The notes: generated by a model not told the origin, from the letters alone. DNA of 64,000 bases from an uncultured Opitutales bacterium (GCA_944389885.1 CALXNZ010000007.1:1-64000); one strand, 5' to 3'. Shown: positions 16,758-25,957, counted from the first letter of the stretch. Made by a program: numbers and translations.

Positions 16758-18404
16758 ATGCGCTGGCGAATCGCGACATTCGTATTGACTGTGGCTGCGG
16801 CCGTTTTTTGCATGCTGCTTGCATCGTGCGGAAATGCGGAACCGCAAGTGTTGAAAGCGGCCAAACAAAAAATATTGCTCGTCGGAAATTCCGCCGATCC
16901 TTCCACCCTCGACCCCACTCTTTCAACGGGGCTTGGGGAATTTAAAATCCTTAGCGGGCTTTTTGAAGGGCTCGTTCGCGCCGACGAAGATACTCTGCGA
17001 GTCGAACCCGCCGCGGCGGAATCGTGGGAGGTGTCAGAAGGCGGGAAGGTCTATACCTTCAGGTTGAGAGACGGCTTGAGATGGTCCGACGGGGAGCCGC
17101 TCAAAGCGTCCGATTTCGTGTTTGCGTGGAGAAGGGCTCTCAACCCCTCCATAGGGGCGGAGTACGCGTCGCTTATGTACTGCATAAAAAATGCGGAGGC
17201 TATAAATTCCGGAAGGGAGAAGAATTTATCGGCTTTGGGCGCGCGGGCATTAGATTCGAGAACCTTGCGGATAGAGCTTGAGGCTCCGACTCCATACTTT
17301 TTAAACATGCTTTATCTAAATATATTTTTCCCTCTGCCCGAGCATGTTCTTAAGAAGTTTGGAGCTGCGGAATCTCGCAACAGCTTTTGGACCCGAGCGG
17401 GAAATATGGTTTCAAACGGGGCGTTTATCCTATCCGCTTGGAGGATAAACGACAAAGTGTCAATTCGCAGAAATCCCCTATATTGGGATACAAAGTCGAT
17501 AAAGATAAACGGCGTGGACTTTTTCCCAATAGGGAACGCCAATACCGAAGACAGAGCCTTTAGAGCCGGACAGCTGCATATAACGGATTCGGTTCCAATA
17601 TCGCGCATGGATTCAATACGCGCCAAGCTTTCGGATTGTCTGCGTTCCGAAGATTGGCTGGGAACATACTATTACATATTCAACACCCGACGTCCGCCGT
17701 TCGACGATTCTCGCGTGAGAAGGGCTCTTTCAATGTCCATAAACAGGGGACAAATAATAGAGGCTTTCTTAAAGGCTGGACAAAAGCCGGCATTTGCATT
17801 GGTGCCGCCGAACTGCTCCAACTCATGGCGCGCGGGAGAGGCTCCGCATTTTTTTGAAAATATTGCGGAGGCTCGTCGCCTTCTTTCGGAGGCGGGATAT
17901 CCTGAAGGGAAAGGTTTCCCAAAATTTAAGCTTGTTTACAACACTTCAGAAATTCATAAACCGATTGCCGAGGCCATTCAACAAATGTGGCGCGAAAATC
18001 TTGGGATAGAGGCGGAACTGTACAATTTGTCTTGGCCGGCATATTTGGCGGCGCGCCGCGCGGGGGACTTCGACGTTGCGCGCTCAAATTGGGTGGGCGA
18101 TTTTGACGCTCCGGAAACTTTTCTGGGGCTTTTTGAATCGTCTTCTGGCCTCAGCCACACAGGATACGGCAATCCGCTATTCGATGCGGCGATGGCGAAG
18201 GCCAGAAGCTCCGCCGATAATGCCGAGCGCATAGAAGCCTTGAAATCCGCGGAAAATATATTGATGCGCGACATGCCGATCATGCCTATATATTTTTATT
18301 CACGGGTGTGCCTTGTGTCTCCCATATTGAAGAACTGGAAGTCCAATATACTCGACTACCACAATTATAGAAATGTTGATTTTTATATTTCCGAACCATT
18401 ATGA
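16758..18404 (+). CDS. oppA: Peptide-binding lipoprotein, SBP family 5
   Basis: A 548-residue extracytoplasmic solute-binding protein. A signal peptide ends in a lipobox (LLASC, then GNAEPQ), giving a lipid-anchored protein. The mature part has the family 5 hallmarks: DPSTLDPTLS near the N-terminus, FEGLVRADEDTLRVEPAAAESWEVS, the signature region KVYTFRLRDGLRWSDGEPLKAS and later DNAERIEALKSAENILM. It captures peptides for the OppBCDF importer. The ATG at 16758 lies directly after the oppF stop, and the oppB start overlaps its own stop by 4 bases. Confidence 0.92.
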   Translation: MRWRIATFVLTVAAAVFCMLLASCGNAEPQVLKAAKQKILLVGNSADPSTLDPTLSTGLGEFKILSGLFEGLVRADEDTLRVEPAAAESWEVSEGGKVYTFRLRDGLRWSDGEPLKASDFVFAWRRALNPSIGAEYASLMYCIKNAEAINSGREKNLSALGARALDSRTLRIELEAPTPYFLNMLYLNIFFPLPEHVLKKFGAAESRNSFWTRAGNMVSNGAFILSAWRINDKVSIRRNPLYWDTKSIKINGVDFFPIGNANTEDRAFRAGQLHITDSVPISRMDSIRAKLSDCLRSEDWLGTYYYIFNTRRPPFDDSRVRRALSMSINRGQIIEAFLKAGQKPAFALVPPNCSNSWRAGEAPHFFENIAEARRLLSEAGYPEGKGFPKFKLVYNTSEIHKPIAEAIQQMWRENLGIEAELYNLSWPAYLAARRAGDFDVARSNWVGDFDAPETFLGLFESSSGLSHTGYGNPLFDAAMAKARSSADNAERIEALKSAENILMRDMPIMPIYFYSRVCLVSPILKNWKSNILDYHNYRNVDFYISEPL

Positions 18405-19321
18405 TAAAATACATCATAAAGAGAATCCTCGAGGCGATTCCGGTAATGTTTGTAATCATTACCGCGGTGTTCTTCATGGTGCGTTTTGTCCCGGGTGGGC
18501 CCTTCGACAGGGAGCGGAGCGCGTCCGCCGAGACGATAGCCGCCCTAAACGCCTACTACGGTCTTGATAAGCCATTATTCGAGCAGTATTTGGGATTCCT
18601 CAAAAATCTTTCCCGCGGAGAGCTTGGGCCCTCGTACAAGTACGAAGGTTGGACTGTAAACGAGATTCTTGCGGAAAAGGCTGCGGTCTCTCTGGAGCTT
18701 GGCTGCGCGGCGCTTGTTGCTGCGGCGCTTATGGGGGTTCTCTTGGGATTGGCTGCGGCGGCGTTTGGCAGGAGCGCTTGGGGGGCGATCCTCTCCGGCT
18801 TGTCTCTTTTAGGAATATGTCTGCCGTCGTTTGTATTGGGCCCTCTGTTGATTCTACTGCTGGCTATAAAGTTCAGATGCTTCAACGCAGTGGGTTGGGA
18901 TTCCGCGTCGGATATTGTTCTGCCTGCGCTTACGCTCGCGCTGTTTTATGCGGCTTGGATTGCCCGCCTTATGCGCAGAGCCGTATCCGACGAGCTGTCG
19001 CGGGGATATGTCCGCACGGCTCGCGCAAAGGGACTTCCTCCCGGAAAAGTATATTTTGTCCACATATTCAAGAATGCCGTGCAGCCGGTTGTATCTTATC
19101 TCGGCCCTGCGGCGGCGGGTTTGCTTACAGGTTCTTTTGTGGTGGAAACCATATTTCAAATTCCCGGTTTGGGCAGATTCTTTGTGTCGAGCGCCCTCGA
19201 CAATGACTATACGATGATTATGGGTTGCGTAATATTGTACGCGGCTTTCATAATATTTTTCAATCTTCTCGCCGACATAGCCTTGGCGGCTTTAAATCCG
19301 AAAGTGGCAAAACAACTATGA
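18401..19321 (+). CDS. oppB: Peptide ABC transporter permease, OppB/DppB type
   Basis: This 306-residue inner-membrane protein has six predicted spans. The first (IPVMFVIITAVFFMV) is followed by the family's PGGPFD motif and a long periplasmic loop. The EAA-type cytoplasmic loop SRGYVRTARAKGLPPGKVYF contacts the ATPases. Its ATG overlaps the oppA stop and its stop overlaps the oppC ATG (ATGA), so translation is coupled across the operon. Confidence 0.93.
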   Translation: MIKYIIKRILEAIPVMFVIITAVFFMVRFVPGGPFDRERSASAETIAALNAYYGLDKPLFEQYLGFLKNLSRGELGPSYKYEGWTVNEILAEKAAVSLELGCAALVAAALMGVLLGLAAAAFGRSAWGAILSGLSLLGICLPSFVLGPLLILLLAIKFRCFNAVGWDSASDIVLPALTLALFYAAWIARLMRRAVSDELSRGYVRTARAKGLPPGKVYFVHIFKNAVQPVVSYLGPAAAGLLTGSFVVETIFQIPGLGRFFVSSALDNDYTMIMGCVILYAAFIIFFNLLADIALAALNPKVAKQL

Positions 19322-20157
19322 ATATTGATTCGCGGGAAAGTTTTGCTCCGGCCTCCGCATGGAGAAAAATTTGCTCCGACAGAGTCGCGTTCTTTGCGCT
19401 TTGTTTTGTCGCCGTATGTGCAGTTCTTTGCGCTTTAGCGGACTTTGTCGCCCCGTTTCATTACGCGGCTCAAGACCTAAAACTGGGGGCGGTTCCGCCT
19501 TGCGGAGAACACCTCTTGGGCACGGATACCCTCGGAAGGGATTTATTGAGCCGCCTGCTCTACGGTGGCAGAATATCCTATGCGGTCGGACTCTTGGCGA
19601 CGGCGGTCGCGGTTCTAATAGGGGTGTCGTACGGATTGTTGTCGGGAATGTGCGGAGGGAAAATCGACGCGTTTATGATGAGGGTTGTAGATATAGCGTA
19701 TTCGCTGCCTTTCACTATTTTTGTTATCCTTCTGATGCTTGTATTCGGGCGCTCGGTATGGCTCGTGTTTATAGCCATAGGGGCGGTGGAATGGCTGACG
19801 ATGGCCCGCATAGTCAGGGGAATGACGCTCGACATAAAGGGCAGGCAATTTGTGGAGGCCGCGGAGGCTTTGGGGGAATCAAAGCTTGGAATAATGCTCA
19901 GGCATATACTGCCCAATCTTGCCGGAGTGATTTTCGTGTGCGCGGCTCTGACGGTTCCCAGCGTAATGCTTTTGGAGGCGTTTCTTAGCTTTCTTGGGCT
20001 CGGGGTTCAGGCGCCATTGCCGTCTCTTGGAAGCCTTGTAAAAGACGGAGCGGAGGCTATGGAGGACGCTCCCTGGCTACTCGTGTTTCCGGCGGTATTT
20101 TTTAGCGCGACGCTCTTTGCGCTCAACCGCATAGGGGAGGCTTTGTCGGAAAAATGA
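19318..20157 (+). CDS. oppC: Peptide ABC transporter permease, OppC/DppC type
   Basis: From the ATG that overlaps oppB the protein is 279 residues. It has the OppC N-terminal cytoplasmic stretch, a first span (VAFFALCFVAVCAVLCALAD), the conserved loop HLLGTDTLGRDLLSRLLYG and an EAA loop (FVEAAEALGESKLGIMLRHI). A longer open frame starting at 19225 lies inside oppB and is not used. Together with OppB it forms the translocation pore. The next gene overlaps its stop by 4 bases. Confidence 0.93.
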   Translation: MNIDSRESFAPASAWRKICSDRVAFFALCFVAVCAVLCALADFVAPFHYAAQDLKLGAVPPCGEHLLGTDTLGRDLLSRLLYGGRISYAVGLLATAVAVLIGVSYGLLSGMCGGKIDAFMMRVVDIAYSLPFTIFVILLMLVFGRSVWLVFIAIGAVEWLTMARIVRGMTLDIKGRQFVEAAEALGESKLGIMLRHILPNLAGVIFVCAALTVPSVMLLEAFLSFLGLGVQAPLPSLGSLVKDGAEAMEDAPWLLVFPAVFFSATLFALNRIGEALSEK

Positions 20158-21392
20158 GAACGCTTGCAGTCATAGGCGGAGGCGCTGCGGGAGTGTTTTG
20201 CGCGGCGGCTCTCGACGGAAAAAACATTCGCTCCGAAATTTTCGACGCGGCGGAGTTCCCCCTGCAAAAAGTTCGCCAAACAGGGGGAGGGCGGTGTAAT
20301 TTCACCAATTCCCGCATAGTTTCATCGGCGAATTTTGGGGAATTCTACCCGCGCGGGGCAAATAACATGCGCAAACTTGTGTCCAAATTCGACGTAGATG
20401 CTTGTAGAAAGGCTTTTGAACGGTTTGGGGTCAGGTCGAAAGTCGAGCCTGACGGCAGGGTTTTTCCCGAGAGCGATTCTGCAGACTTTCTTGCCGACAA
20501 GCTCATAAATGCCGCATGCCAGAGCGGAGCCCGATTTCATCAGAAGGCGAGGGCTGTTTCCTTGAAAAAGCATTTTGATGGCTTTGTGGTTGCTTTTGCG
20601 GACGGTTCCGAATTCTTTGCCGATTGCGTTTTGGTAGCCTGTGGAGGAGTTTGGAATCCGCAACTTAAAATGTCGCTGGAAAATCTGGGGCACGGATTCG
20701 CCCCGTTTGCGCCCTCGCTCTTTGCGATGTCTCTGGCCGAGGCAGGCTCTCCCGCATGGGCGGAGTTGTCCGGGCTTTCAATGCCCAATGTGCAAATAGG
20801 CGTGAAAATAGGTAAGAAAAATTTTTCTGCCAGAGGCGATATTCTCTTTGCGCATTTCGGAATAAGCGGCCCGGCGACGCTTGCGCTGTCGGCCTTTGCG
20901 GCTTTGGAACTTTTAGAGGCAAAATATTCGGCTGATCTTTTTCTCAGGCTTTTTCCCGACATGCCGGAAGGCCGCATTTCTAAAGAGGTAGAAGCTCTCC
21001 GCAATAAAAGGGGAGCCTCAAAAATAAAAAATGTCTCCGTTTTGGGAATACCGTCCGCCGCATGGCTCTATCTTTTGAAAAGAGCCGGTATAAATCCCGA
21101 TTCCCTGTGCTCGGAAATTCCCGGCGACGCTGCAAAGTCTCTGCGCCGGCTTTTGTCGGAGATTTCCTTGCGCATAACGGGCAAACCTCCACACAAAGGG
21201 GAGTTTGTCACCTGCGGAGGAATAGAGCGAAAATCCATCGACTTTTCCACTATGGAAAGCAGGCTGGTGAAAAATCTGTATTTCGCCGGCGAATGTATCG
21301 ATATAGACGGAATTACAGGTGGTTTTAATCTCCACGCGGCATGGGCTACTGGCGCGGCGGCAGGGGGGAGCCTAATCGAGCAATTTCTTTAG
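20154..21392 (+). CDS. YhiN/HI0933-family FAD flavoprotein
   Basis: A 412-residue flavoprotein has FAD motif GGGAAGVFCAAAL at the N-terminus, the family-specific QTGGGRCNFTNS (about residues 41-52) and the C-terminal signature GECIDIDGITGGFNLHAAWATG. This family (NAD(P)/FAD-dependent oxidoreductase, sometimes called aminoacetone oxidase family) has no firmly established reaction. It overlaps oppC by 4 bases, so it is transcribed with the peptide importer; the link may be incidental. Confidence 0.88.
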   Translation: MRTLAVIGGGAAGVFCAAALDGKNIRSEIFDAAEFPLQKVRQTGGGRCNFTNSRIVSSANFGEFYPRGANNMRKLVSKFDVDACRKAFERFGVRSKVEPDGRVFPESDSADFLADKLINAACQSGARFHQKARAVSLKKHFDGFVVAFADGSEFFADCVLVACGGVWNPQLKMSLENLGHGFAPFAPSLFAMSLAEAGSPAWAELSGLSMPNVQIGVKIGKKNFSARGDILFAHFGISGPATLALSAFAALELLEAKYSADLFLRLFPDMPEGRISKEVEALRNKRGASKIKNVSVLGIPSAAWLYLLKRAGINPDSLCSEIPGDAAKSLRRLLSEISLRITGKPPHKGEFVTCGGIERKSIDFSTMESRLVKNLYFAGECIDIDGITGGFNLHAAWATGAAAGGSLIEQFL

Positions 21393-21448
21393 AAGTTGGT
21401 GCCGAACAAAAAACTTGAGCTTGCGCCAGCTCTTTATATTAAAGAACT

Positions 21449-22990
21449 ATGAAAAAGGTATTTTTTCTTGCATGCGTTGGCATGGCATTTGTTTGCTGTT
21501 CATTTGGCGGGGAAAATTTTTCCAATTTGCGGGATTTTATAAACGGTGAAATCGCCGCTGGAAAAAAAATAATAAAAGTGCCGGAAGGCCGATATGAACT
21601 TGAACCGTCAAAAGGCTCCCACCTCTTGTTTGATGGATTGTCGGATATAAGCATAGACGCTCGCGGGGTGGAGTTGGTGTGCAAGCAAACGGTGAACGCA
21701 ATTTTGGTGCGGAATTGTAAAAACTTCAAAATAGAGGGGTTGTCGATAGACTACGATCCCTTGCCTTATACCCAGGGTAAAATCGTGGCGATGTCGGAGG
21801 ACAAGCAGATTCATGAAATCGAGCTGTTCGGCGGATATCGCGGGCTCGATATGATAGGCGAGGCCAACAGGTACGAAATATTCGACAAACAAAAGCGAAT
21901 ATTGAAAACCATTACTTACGAAATAAAATCTTACGAGAAACTTTCCGACAGAAAGCTTCGAGTCACAAAGCGGGATTACCTGAAGAACCATCCTTTTAAG
22001 AACGAGGAGATAGGCGATATTGTCGTGTTCTCGATGCCGTCGCGCAAAGGGGCGGGCGGACATGCAGTCATGGCGTTAAACAGCGTGGGCGTCACTTTTA
22101 AAGATATAACGCTCTACACTTCTCCTGCATTCGGTTTTTACGACGGCGAATGCGATAAGGTTCTATACGACAGCGTCCGCATTGCCCGCCGCGATAAAAA
22201 TGATTATGCCGTGCGCGAAGTTCCCAGAGTGCGGAGCCTCAACGCCGACGGCTTCCATTCCGGATCGGCAGCCTGCGGCCCCACATACTTGAATTGCGAA
22301 TGTTCATGGAACGGCGACGATTCCATAGCCGTGCATGGATCGTACTATCTGGTGTGGAGCGATTGCCGCGGTGATTCTTTGAGGGTGTCGTCGAGATCCG
22401 GGAAATTTCCGTTTAAGGCCGGAGATAAAATAGAGATATTCAAGACAGACGCGTCAGTGGAGTATGCAAAGATAGAGGAAATATCGAGGGGGTCCGCGCC
22501 GACTAAGGAGGAAATCGTCTGGTTTGAGACGCTCCCGATTTATCCCGTGTTTAAAACTACGAAGTCTTTTTACGGGGATATATACACAATAAGGCTTGAC
22601 CGCCCTGTGGAAGTCGCGCGCAGGAGCATGATTATGAACACAGCCCAGATGGGAAACGGCTTTAAAATAAAGGGTGGAAAATTCGGCAACAACCGCTCCC
22701 GCGGAATAATATTGAAGGCCGGAGGAATTGTTGACGGCGCCGAAATAAGCGGCTCGTGGATGGAATCTATAAAGGTGGCGCCCGAATGGTATTGGTTTGA
22801 GGGAGGGCACTCCGACAGCCTGATTATAAAAAATTGTACGATTCGCTGCGGTTCGGGGCCCGCCATATCTATAAATTCCCCCACGCTCGATGAAAAGGCC
22901 TTTTCTCCAGCGGGGGCCGACGGAAAAGTTTCTATAAAAAACAATACTTTCCGCTATGCGTTTAATCCCTGCATATTTGAACTTCCATAG
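21449..22990 (+). CDS. Secreted right-handed beta-helix protein, GH110-like, truncated by frameshift
   Basis: The 513-residue protein has a signal peptide (MKKVFFLACVGMAFVCC) and then a pectate-lyase-type opening (GENFSNLRDFINGEIAAGKK, KVPEGRYEL). Parallel beta-helix coils follow, such as AILVRNCKNFKIEGLSIDYD and FKDITLYTSPAFGFYDGECD. The stretch LNADGFHSG to NGDDSIAVHG resembles the active-site region of GH110 alpha-1,3-galactosidases and other beta-helix glycosidases, so a glycan-cleaving role is plausible. The frame stops in the middle of a helix coil (NPCIFELP). The next frame continues it without a break (see 22987-23121), implying a 1-base frameshift. Confidence 0.72.
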   Translation: MKKVFFLACVGMAFVCCSFGGENFSNLRDFINGEIAAGKKIIKVPEGRYELEPSKGSHLLFDGLSDISIDARGVELVCKQTVNAILVRNCKNFKIEGLSIDYDPLPYTQGKIVAMSEDKQIHEIELFGGYRGLDMIGEANRYEIFDKQKRILKTITYEIKSYEKLSDRKLRVTKRDYLKNHPFKNEEIGDIVVFSMPSRKGAGGHAVMALNSVGVTFKDITLYTSPAFGFYDGECDKVLYDSVRIARRDKNDYAVREVPRVRSLNADGFHSGSAACGPTYLNCECSWNGDDSIAVHGSYYLVWSDCRGDSLRVSSRSGKFPFKAGDKIEIFKTDASVEYAKIEEISRGSAPTKEEIVWFETLPIYPVFKTTKSFYGDIYTIRLDRPVEVARRSMIMNTAQMGNGFKIKGGKFGNNRSRGIILKAGGIVDGAEISGSWMESIKVAPEWYWFEGGHSDSLIIKNCTIRCGSGPAISINSPTLDEKAFSPAGADGKVSIKNNTFRYAFNPCIFELP

Positions 22991-23121
22991 GAGAGCTGAA
23001 AATGTCGGGGAACAAGCTCGTATTAGAGGAAGAGCCAATTTACAATTACAAGTATAGGGCCCACATGAGAGTTGTTTGCGATGAGCCCGTGGTCCTCATA
23101 AATTGCAAAAATGCGGAATAG
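22987..23121 (+). pseudogene. Out-of-frame C-terminal continuation of the beta-helix protein
   Basis: Directly at the stop of the preceding gene, the -1 frame reads IGELKMSGNKLVLEEEP, then IYNYKYRAHMRVVCDEP and VVLINCKNAE before a stop at 23119-23121. The KMSGNKLVLEE and VLINCKN pieces have the strand and asparagine pattern of a further beta-helix coil, so they belong to the same protein. One extra base in the CTTCC tract near 22982-22986 would join the frames and give about 557 residues. Alternatively an ATG at 23002 would give a 39-residue peptide, which I consider unlikely. Confidence 0.55.
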
Positions 23122-23151
23122 TTTTTATAAAATATAAAGAAAGGATTATTC

Positions 23152-24084
23152 ATGAGAAATATATGCGCGTTATTGTCACTGGCGTTTGCTATGGCGGCTC
23201 TCTGCGGTTGCCAGAGCAATAAATCTGCGGAAATCACCGCTGCTTCTTACAATATACATCTTGCTCCGACTCCAGAGTCTAACGCGTGGAATGTGCGCAA
23301 AGATAAAATAGCGGCTCTGGCATGCTTCCACGATTTCGACGTATTTGGGACCCAGGAGGGATATTTTCACCAGCTCGATTCCATAGTGTCGGGATCCGGC
23401 GGGGCTTATGCCTATGTTGCCCACGGTAGGGACGACGGCCAAAAAGGCGGTGAAACTTCCGCAATATTGTATAAACCCGAAAAATTTGAACTTTTGGATT
23501 CTGGTTGCTTTTGGTTTGCGGAAGATTCCTCGAAACCCGTATTGGGGTGGGACGCCCAGTGTAAGAGGATATGCTCTTGGGCGAGATTAAAAGACAAGAA
23601 AAGCGGAAAGGATTTCTATTTCTTCTGCCTGCATTTCGACCATATAGGAAAAGTCGCTCGCCAGAAATCCGCAGAGATGATATTGAAGAATGTCGGCGAG
23701 ATTGCGGGCGAAAAACCGTTTATAGTGGTTGGCGATTTTAATCTGCCGCCGTCTTCCGAACCGATGAAGACAATAATGAACAACGGCCTCTTTGTGGATA
23801 GTATGTCGGCCTCAAAAACGGTGCCCTATATAGGTTCCACCGGGACCTACCACGGGTATTTGGGCTATTCCCCCAAAAATAATTCCGAACGCATAGATTA
23901 TGTATTTGTGTCCAAAGGAATAGAGGTGGAAAAATACGGTGTGCTCACTGACAGAATAATTCCCGACCCTAATGCCAAAGGTAAAGTTCCATCGATAAAT
24001 GAGGACGGGTCGAGAAATACTACCGCCGATAAAATATCCTATCCGTCGGATCATTTTCCCGTAATGGTTAAACTTAAGTTCTAA
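23152..24084 (+). CDS. Endonuclease/exonuclease/phosphatase-family lipoprotein
   Basis: A 310-residue protein with a lipobox (AALCGCQSN, lipid Cys about 20) and the complete EEP fold motifs: SYNIH (strand 1), TQEGYF (metal-binding Glu), LHFDHIG (His), GDFNLPPS (Asp/Asn), DYVFVS and the catalytic SDHFPV. Family members hydrolyse phosphodiesters or phosphomonoesters (DNase I, sphingomyelinase, inositol phosphatases); exported ones in polysaccharide degraders are often of unknown substrate. The start is supported by AAAGG 7 bases upstream. It follows the frameshifted beta-helix gene by 30 bases and is probably in the same transcript. Confidence 0.87.
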   Translation: MRNICALLSLAFAMAALCGCQSNKSAEITAASYNIHLAPTPESNAWNVRKDKIAALACFHDFDVFGTQEGYFHQLDSIVSGSGGAYAYVAHGRDDGQKGGETSAILYKPEKFELLDSGCFWFAEDSSKPVLGWDAQCKRICSWARLKDKKSGKDFYFFCLHFDHIGKVARQKSAEMILKNVGEIAGEKPFIVVGDFNLPPSSEPMKTIMNNGLFVDSMSASKTVPYIGSTGTYHGYLGYSPKNNSERIDYVFVSKGIEVEKYGVLTDRIIPDPNAKGKVPSINEDGSRNTTADKISYPSDHFPVMVKLKF

Positions 24085-24157
24085 ATGGCCGCCGCCGGCG
24101 TAAAGAAAAGGCGGAGCGCGGACGTCAACAAAAAAAATAAAAAATTGAAAAAAATGG

Positions 24158-24186
24158 TTGACTGGCCGCGCGGAAATATGCACATT
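24158..24186 (+). promoter_or_regulatory. Putative promoter of tRNA-Thr and tuf
   Basis: TTGACT (24158-24163) is followed after exactly 17 bases by CACATT (24181-24186). The -35 is good and the -10 weak. It precedes the tRNA-Thr gene by 50 bases, and an A-rich stretch upstream (24129-24154) could act as an UP element, as expected for a strong stable-RNA promoter. Confidence 0.4.
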
Positions 24187-24236
24187 TTGTCCCTTTCAAT
24201 TAAAAACGCCAGACAACTGGCGGCTTTTAGGGTGTC

Positions 24237-24309
24237 GCCCCGGTAGCTCAGCCGGTAGAGCACGTCCTTGGTAAGGACGGGGTCGGCGGTTCAAATCCGC
24301 TCTGGGGCT
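24237..24309 (+). tRNA. thrT: tRNA-Thr (GGU anticodon)
   Basis: The sequence folds into a full cloverleaf. The acceptor stem is GCCCCGG/CTGGGGC, the D-arm GCTC/GAGC, the anticodon stem CGTCC/GGACG with loop TTGGTAA (anticodon GGT), and the T-arm has GGTTCAAATCC. The discriminator is U and CCA is not encoded. It lies 52 bases upstream of tuf, a widely conserved arrangement (thrT-tufB in E. coli). Confidence 0.95.
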
Positions 24310-24361
24310 CGCTTTGAAAAGTCATCAACATAACCTAAATAATTAACAAACCGAAAGAACC

Positions 24362-25552
24362 ATGTCGAAAGAAACATTCGTCAGAACAAAGCCGCACGTT
24401 AATGTCGGTACAATTGGTCACATCGACCACGGTAAAACCACACTCACGACCGCAATCTTGAAGGTTCAGTCGGACAAGGGCCTGGCTCAATTTAAGTCCT
24501 ATCAGGACATCGCCAAGGGCGGCACTGTTCGCGACGCCACCAAGACTGTGACAATCGCTGTCGCCCACGTGGAATATGAAACGGATAAGCGCCACTATGC
24601 CCATGTGGACTGCCCCGGACACGCGGACTTCGTCAAGAACATGATTACGGGAGCCGCGCAAATGGACGGCGCAATCCTCGTAGTTTCCGCAGCTGACGGC
24701 CCGATGCCTCAGACTCGCGAACACATCCTTTTGGCCCGCCAAGTAGGCGTGCCCCAAATCGTAGTATTCCTCAACAAATGCGACCTTCTTGAAGATCCGG
24801 AACTCCTCGAACTCGTCGAAATGGAAGTCCGCGACCTCCTCAAGAAATACCAGTACGACGGAGACAATATCAAAATCATACGCGGTTCCGCATCGCAGGC
24901 TCTCGAAGGCAAAGAGTTCGGCGTAAACTCCATCAACCAGTTGATGGACGCTATCGACGCTGAAATTCCGGAACCGGAACGCCCGATAGACAAGCCCTTC
25001 ATGATGAGCGTCGAAGACGTGTTCTCCATCACCGGCCGCGGTACAGTGGCTACAGGCCGTATCGAACGCGGCGTTGTAAAGGTCGGCGACGAAGTTGAAA
25101 TCGTAGGCATGGGTGAAACCAAGAAAACTACCGTGACCGGCGTGGAAATGTTCCGCAAGAACCTCGAACAAGGCCAGGCTGGCGACAATGTGGGTCTGCT
25201 CCTCCGCGGTATAGAAAAAGACCAGATACAGCGCGGCCAAGTTTTGGCCAAGCCCGGTTCGATTACTCCCCACACCAAGGCTAAGGCTGAAATTTACGTT
25301 CTCACCAAGGACGAAGGCGGCCGTCACACTCCGTTCTTCACCAATTATCGTCCCCAGTTCTTCTTCGGAACTGCCGACGTCACCGGCGTTTGCAAACTGC
25401 CGGAAGGTGTCGAAATGGTTATGCCTGGCGACAATGTTTCCATCGAGATTGAGCTCCAGAAGCCCATCGCTATGGAAAAAGGTCAGCGCTTTGCTATCCG
25501 CGAAGGCGGCCGCACAATAGGTGCCGGACGCGTCTCGGACATCGAAGGATAA
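24362..25552 (+). CDS. tuf: Elongation factor Tu
   Basis: The 396-residue GTPase has G1 GHIDHGKT, G2 region [18 protein letters not shown]3 [13 protein letters not shown]4 NKCD and G5 GSAS, followed by beta-barrel domains II and III ([27 protein letters not shown]). It delivers aminoacyl-tRNA to the ribosome. Codon use is visibly different from its neighbours: only 5 of 29 isoleucine codons are AUA, while neighbouring ribosomal genes use mostly AUA, consistent with very high expression or a separate history. It is the only tuf here; none follows fusA. Confidence 0.98.
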   Translation: MSKETFVRTKPHVNVGTIGHIDHGKTTLTTAILKVQSDKGLAQFKSYQDIAKGGTVRDATKTVTIAVAHVEYETDKRHYAHVDCPGHADFVKNMITGAAQMDGAILVVSAADGPMPQTREHILLARQVGVPQIVVFLNKCDLLEDPELLELVEMEVRDLLKKYQYDGDNIKIIRGSASQALEGKEFGVNSINQLMDAIDAEIPEPERPIDKPFMMSVEDVFSITGRGTVATGRIERGVVKVGDEVEIVGMGETKKTTVTGVEMFRKNLEQGQAGDNVGLLLRGIEKDQIQRGQVLAKPGSITPHTKAKAEIYVLTKDEGGRHTPFFTNYRPQFFFGTADVTGVCKLPEGVEMVMPGDNVSIEIELQKPIAMEKGQRFAIREGGRTIGAGRVSDIEG

Positions 25553-25572
25553 TCGATTGTTTTTTAAGCGGT

Positions 25573-25596
25573 CGGAAGGGTTTTTTCACCCTTCCG
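25573..25596 (+). terminator. Hairpin after tuf
   Basis: CGGAAGGG (25573-25580) and CCCTTCCG (25589-25596) form a perfect 8-bp stem with the loop TTTTTTCA. No immediate U-run follows, though TAAATTTTTAG lies about 15 bases on. It may be a terminator or a processing signal between tuf and the tRNA-Trp transcript. Confidence 0.5.
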
Positions 25597-25679
25597 GCTT
25601 TGCCGTCTAAATTTTTAGGGTAGTCAATTTAAGTTTTTGAAAAACAAAGAGTTGCACTAAAAATGGGCGGAAGTCACAT

Positions 25680-25752
25680 AGGGAAGTAGTTCAATTGGTA
25701 GAGCAGCGGTCTCCAAAACCGCGTGTTGGGGGTTCGAGTCCCTCCTTCCCTG
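25680..25752 (+). tRNA. trpT: tRNA-Trp (CCA anticodon)
   Basis: It folds as a cloverleaf: acceptor stem AGGGAAG/CTTCCCT, anticodon stem GCGGT/ACCGC with loop CTCCAAA (anticodon CCA), T-arm GGGGGTTCGAGTCCCTC, discriminator G. Position between tuf and secE is conserved in many bacteria, including Chlamydiae. Confidence 0.95.
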
Positions 25753-25782
25753 GTGGTTCTTTACAATAAATATAGGGTAGGT

Positions 25783-25908
25783 AGTTCAAAGCGCCCTGGG
25801 ATCGCCGCGCTTGGCGGAGGTTTTGGGGAATCCGCTGTGAAGAAATGAATTGAGGCACGGCAAATGGCATTTCCCGAAAATTGGGAATGGTCGGGGACGT
25901 TTTGAACT
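25783..25908 (+). promoter_or_regulatory. Possible structured leader between tRNA-Trp and secE
   Basis: AGTTCAAA (25783-25790) and TTTGAACT (25901-25908) can close a 126-base region. Inside it lie small hairpins: CGCC/GGCG with loop GCGCTT (about 25803-25816), and TTCCC/GGGAA with loop GAAAATT (about 25871-25887). I do not recognise it as a known riboswitch, SRP, 6S or tmRNA sequence. An 8-bp match at this distance can arise by chance, so confidence is low. Confidence 0.3.
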
Positions 25909-25957
25909 GTCAATCTTTAATAAACAAGCCGCGGGAGATATTCCCGGAAAAGACAAA

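Noticed and set aside
21415-21442. TTGAGC-16-TATTAA promoter giving a leaderless mRNA for the beta-helix gene
   Set aside because: The -10 ends 6 bases before the ATG; possible, but too weak without transcript data.
24335-25327. A 330-codon minus-strand frame opposite tuf
   Set aside because: Mirror of tuf codon usage; antisense tuf frames of this kind are a known annotation artefact.
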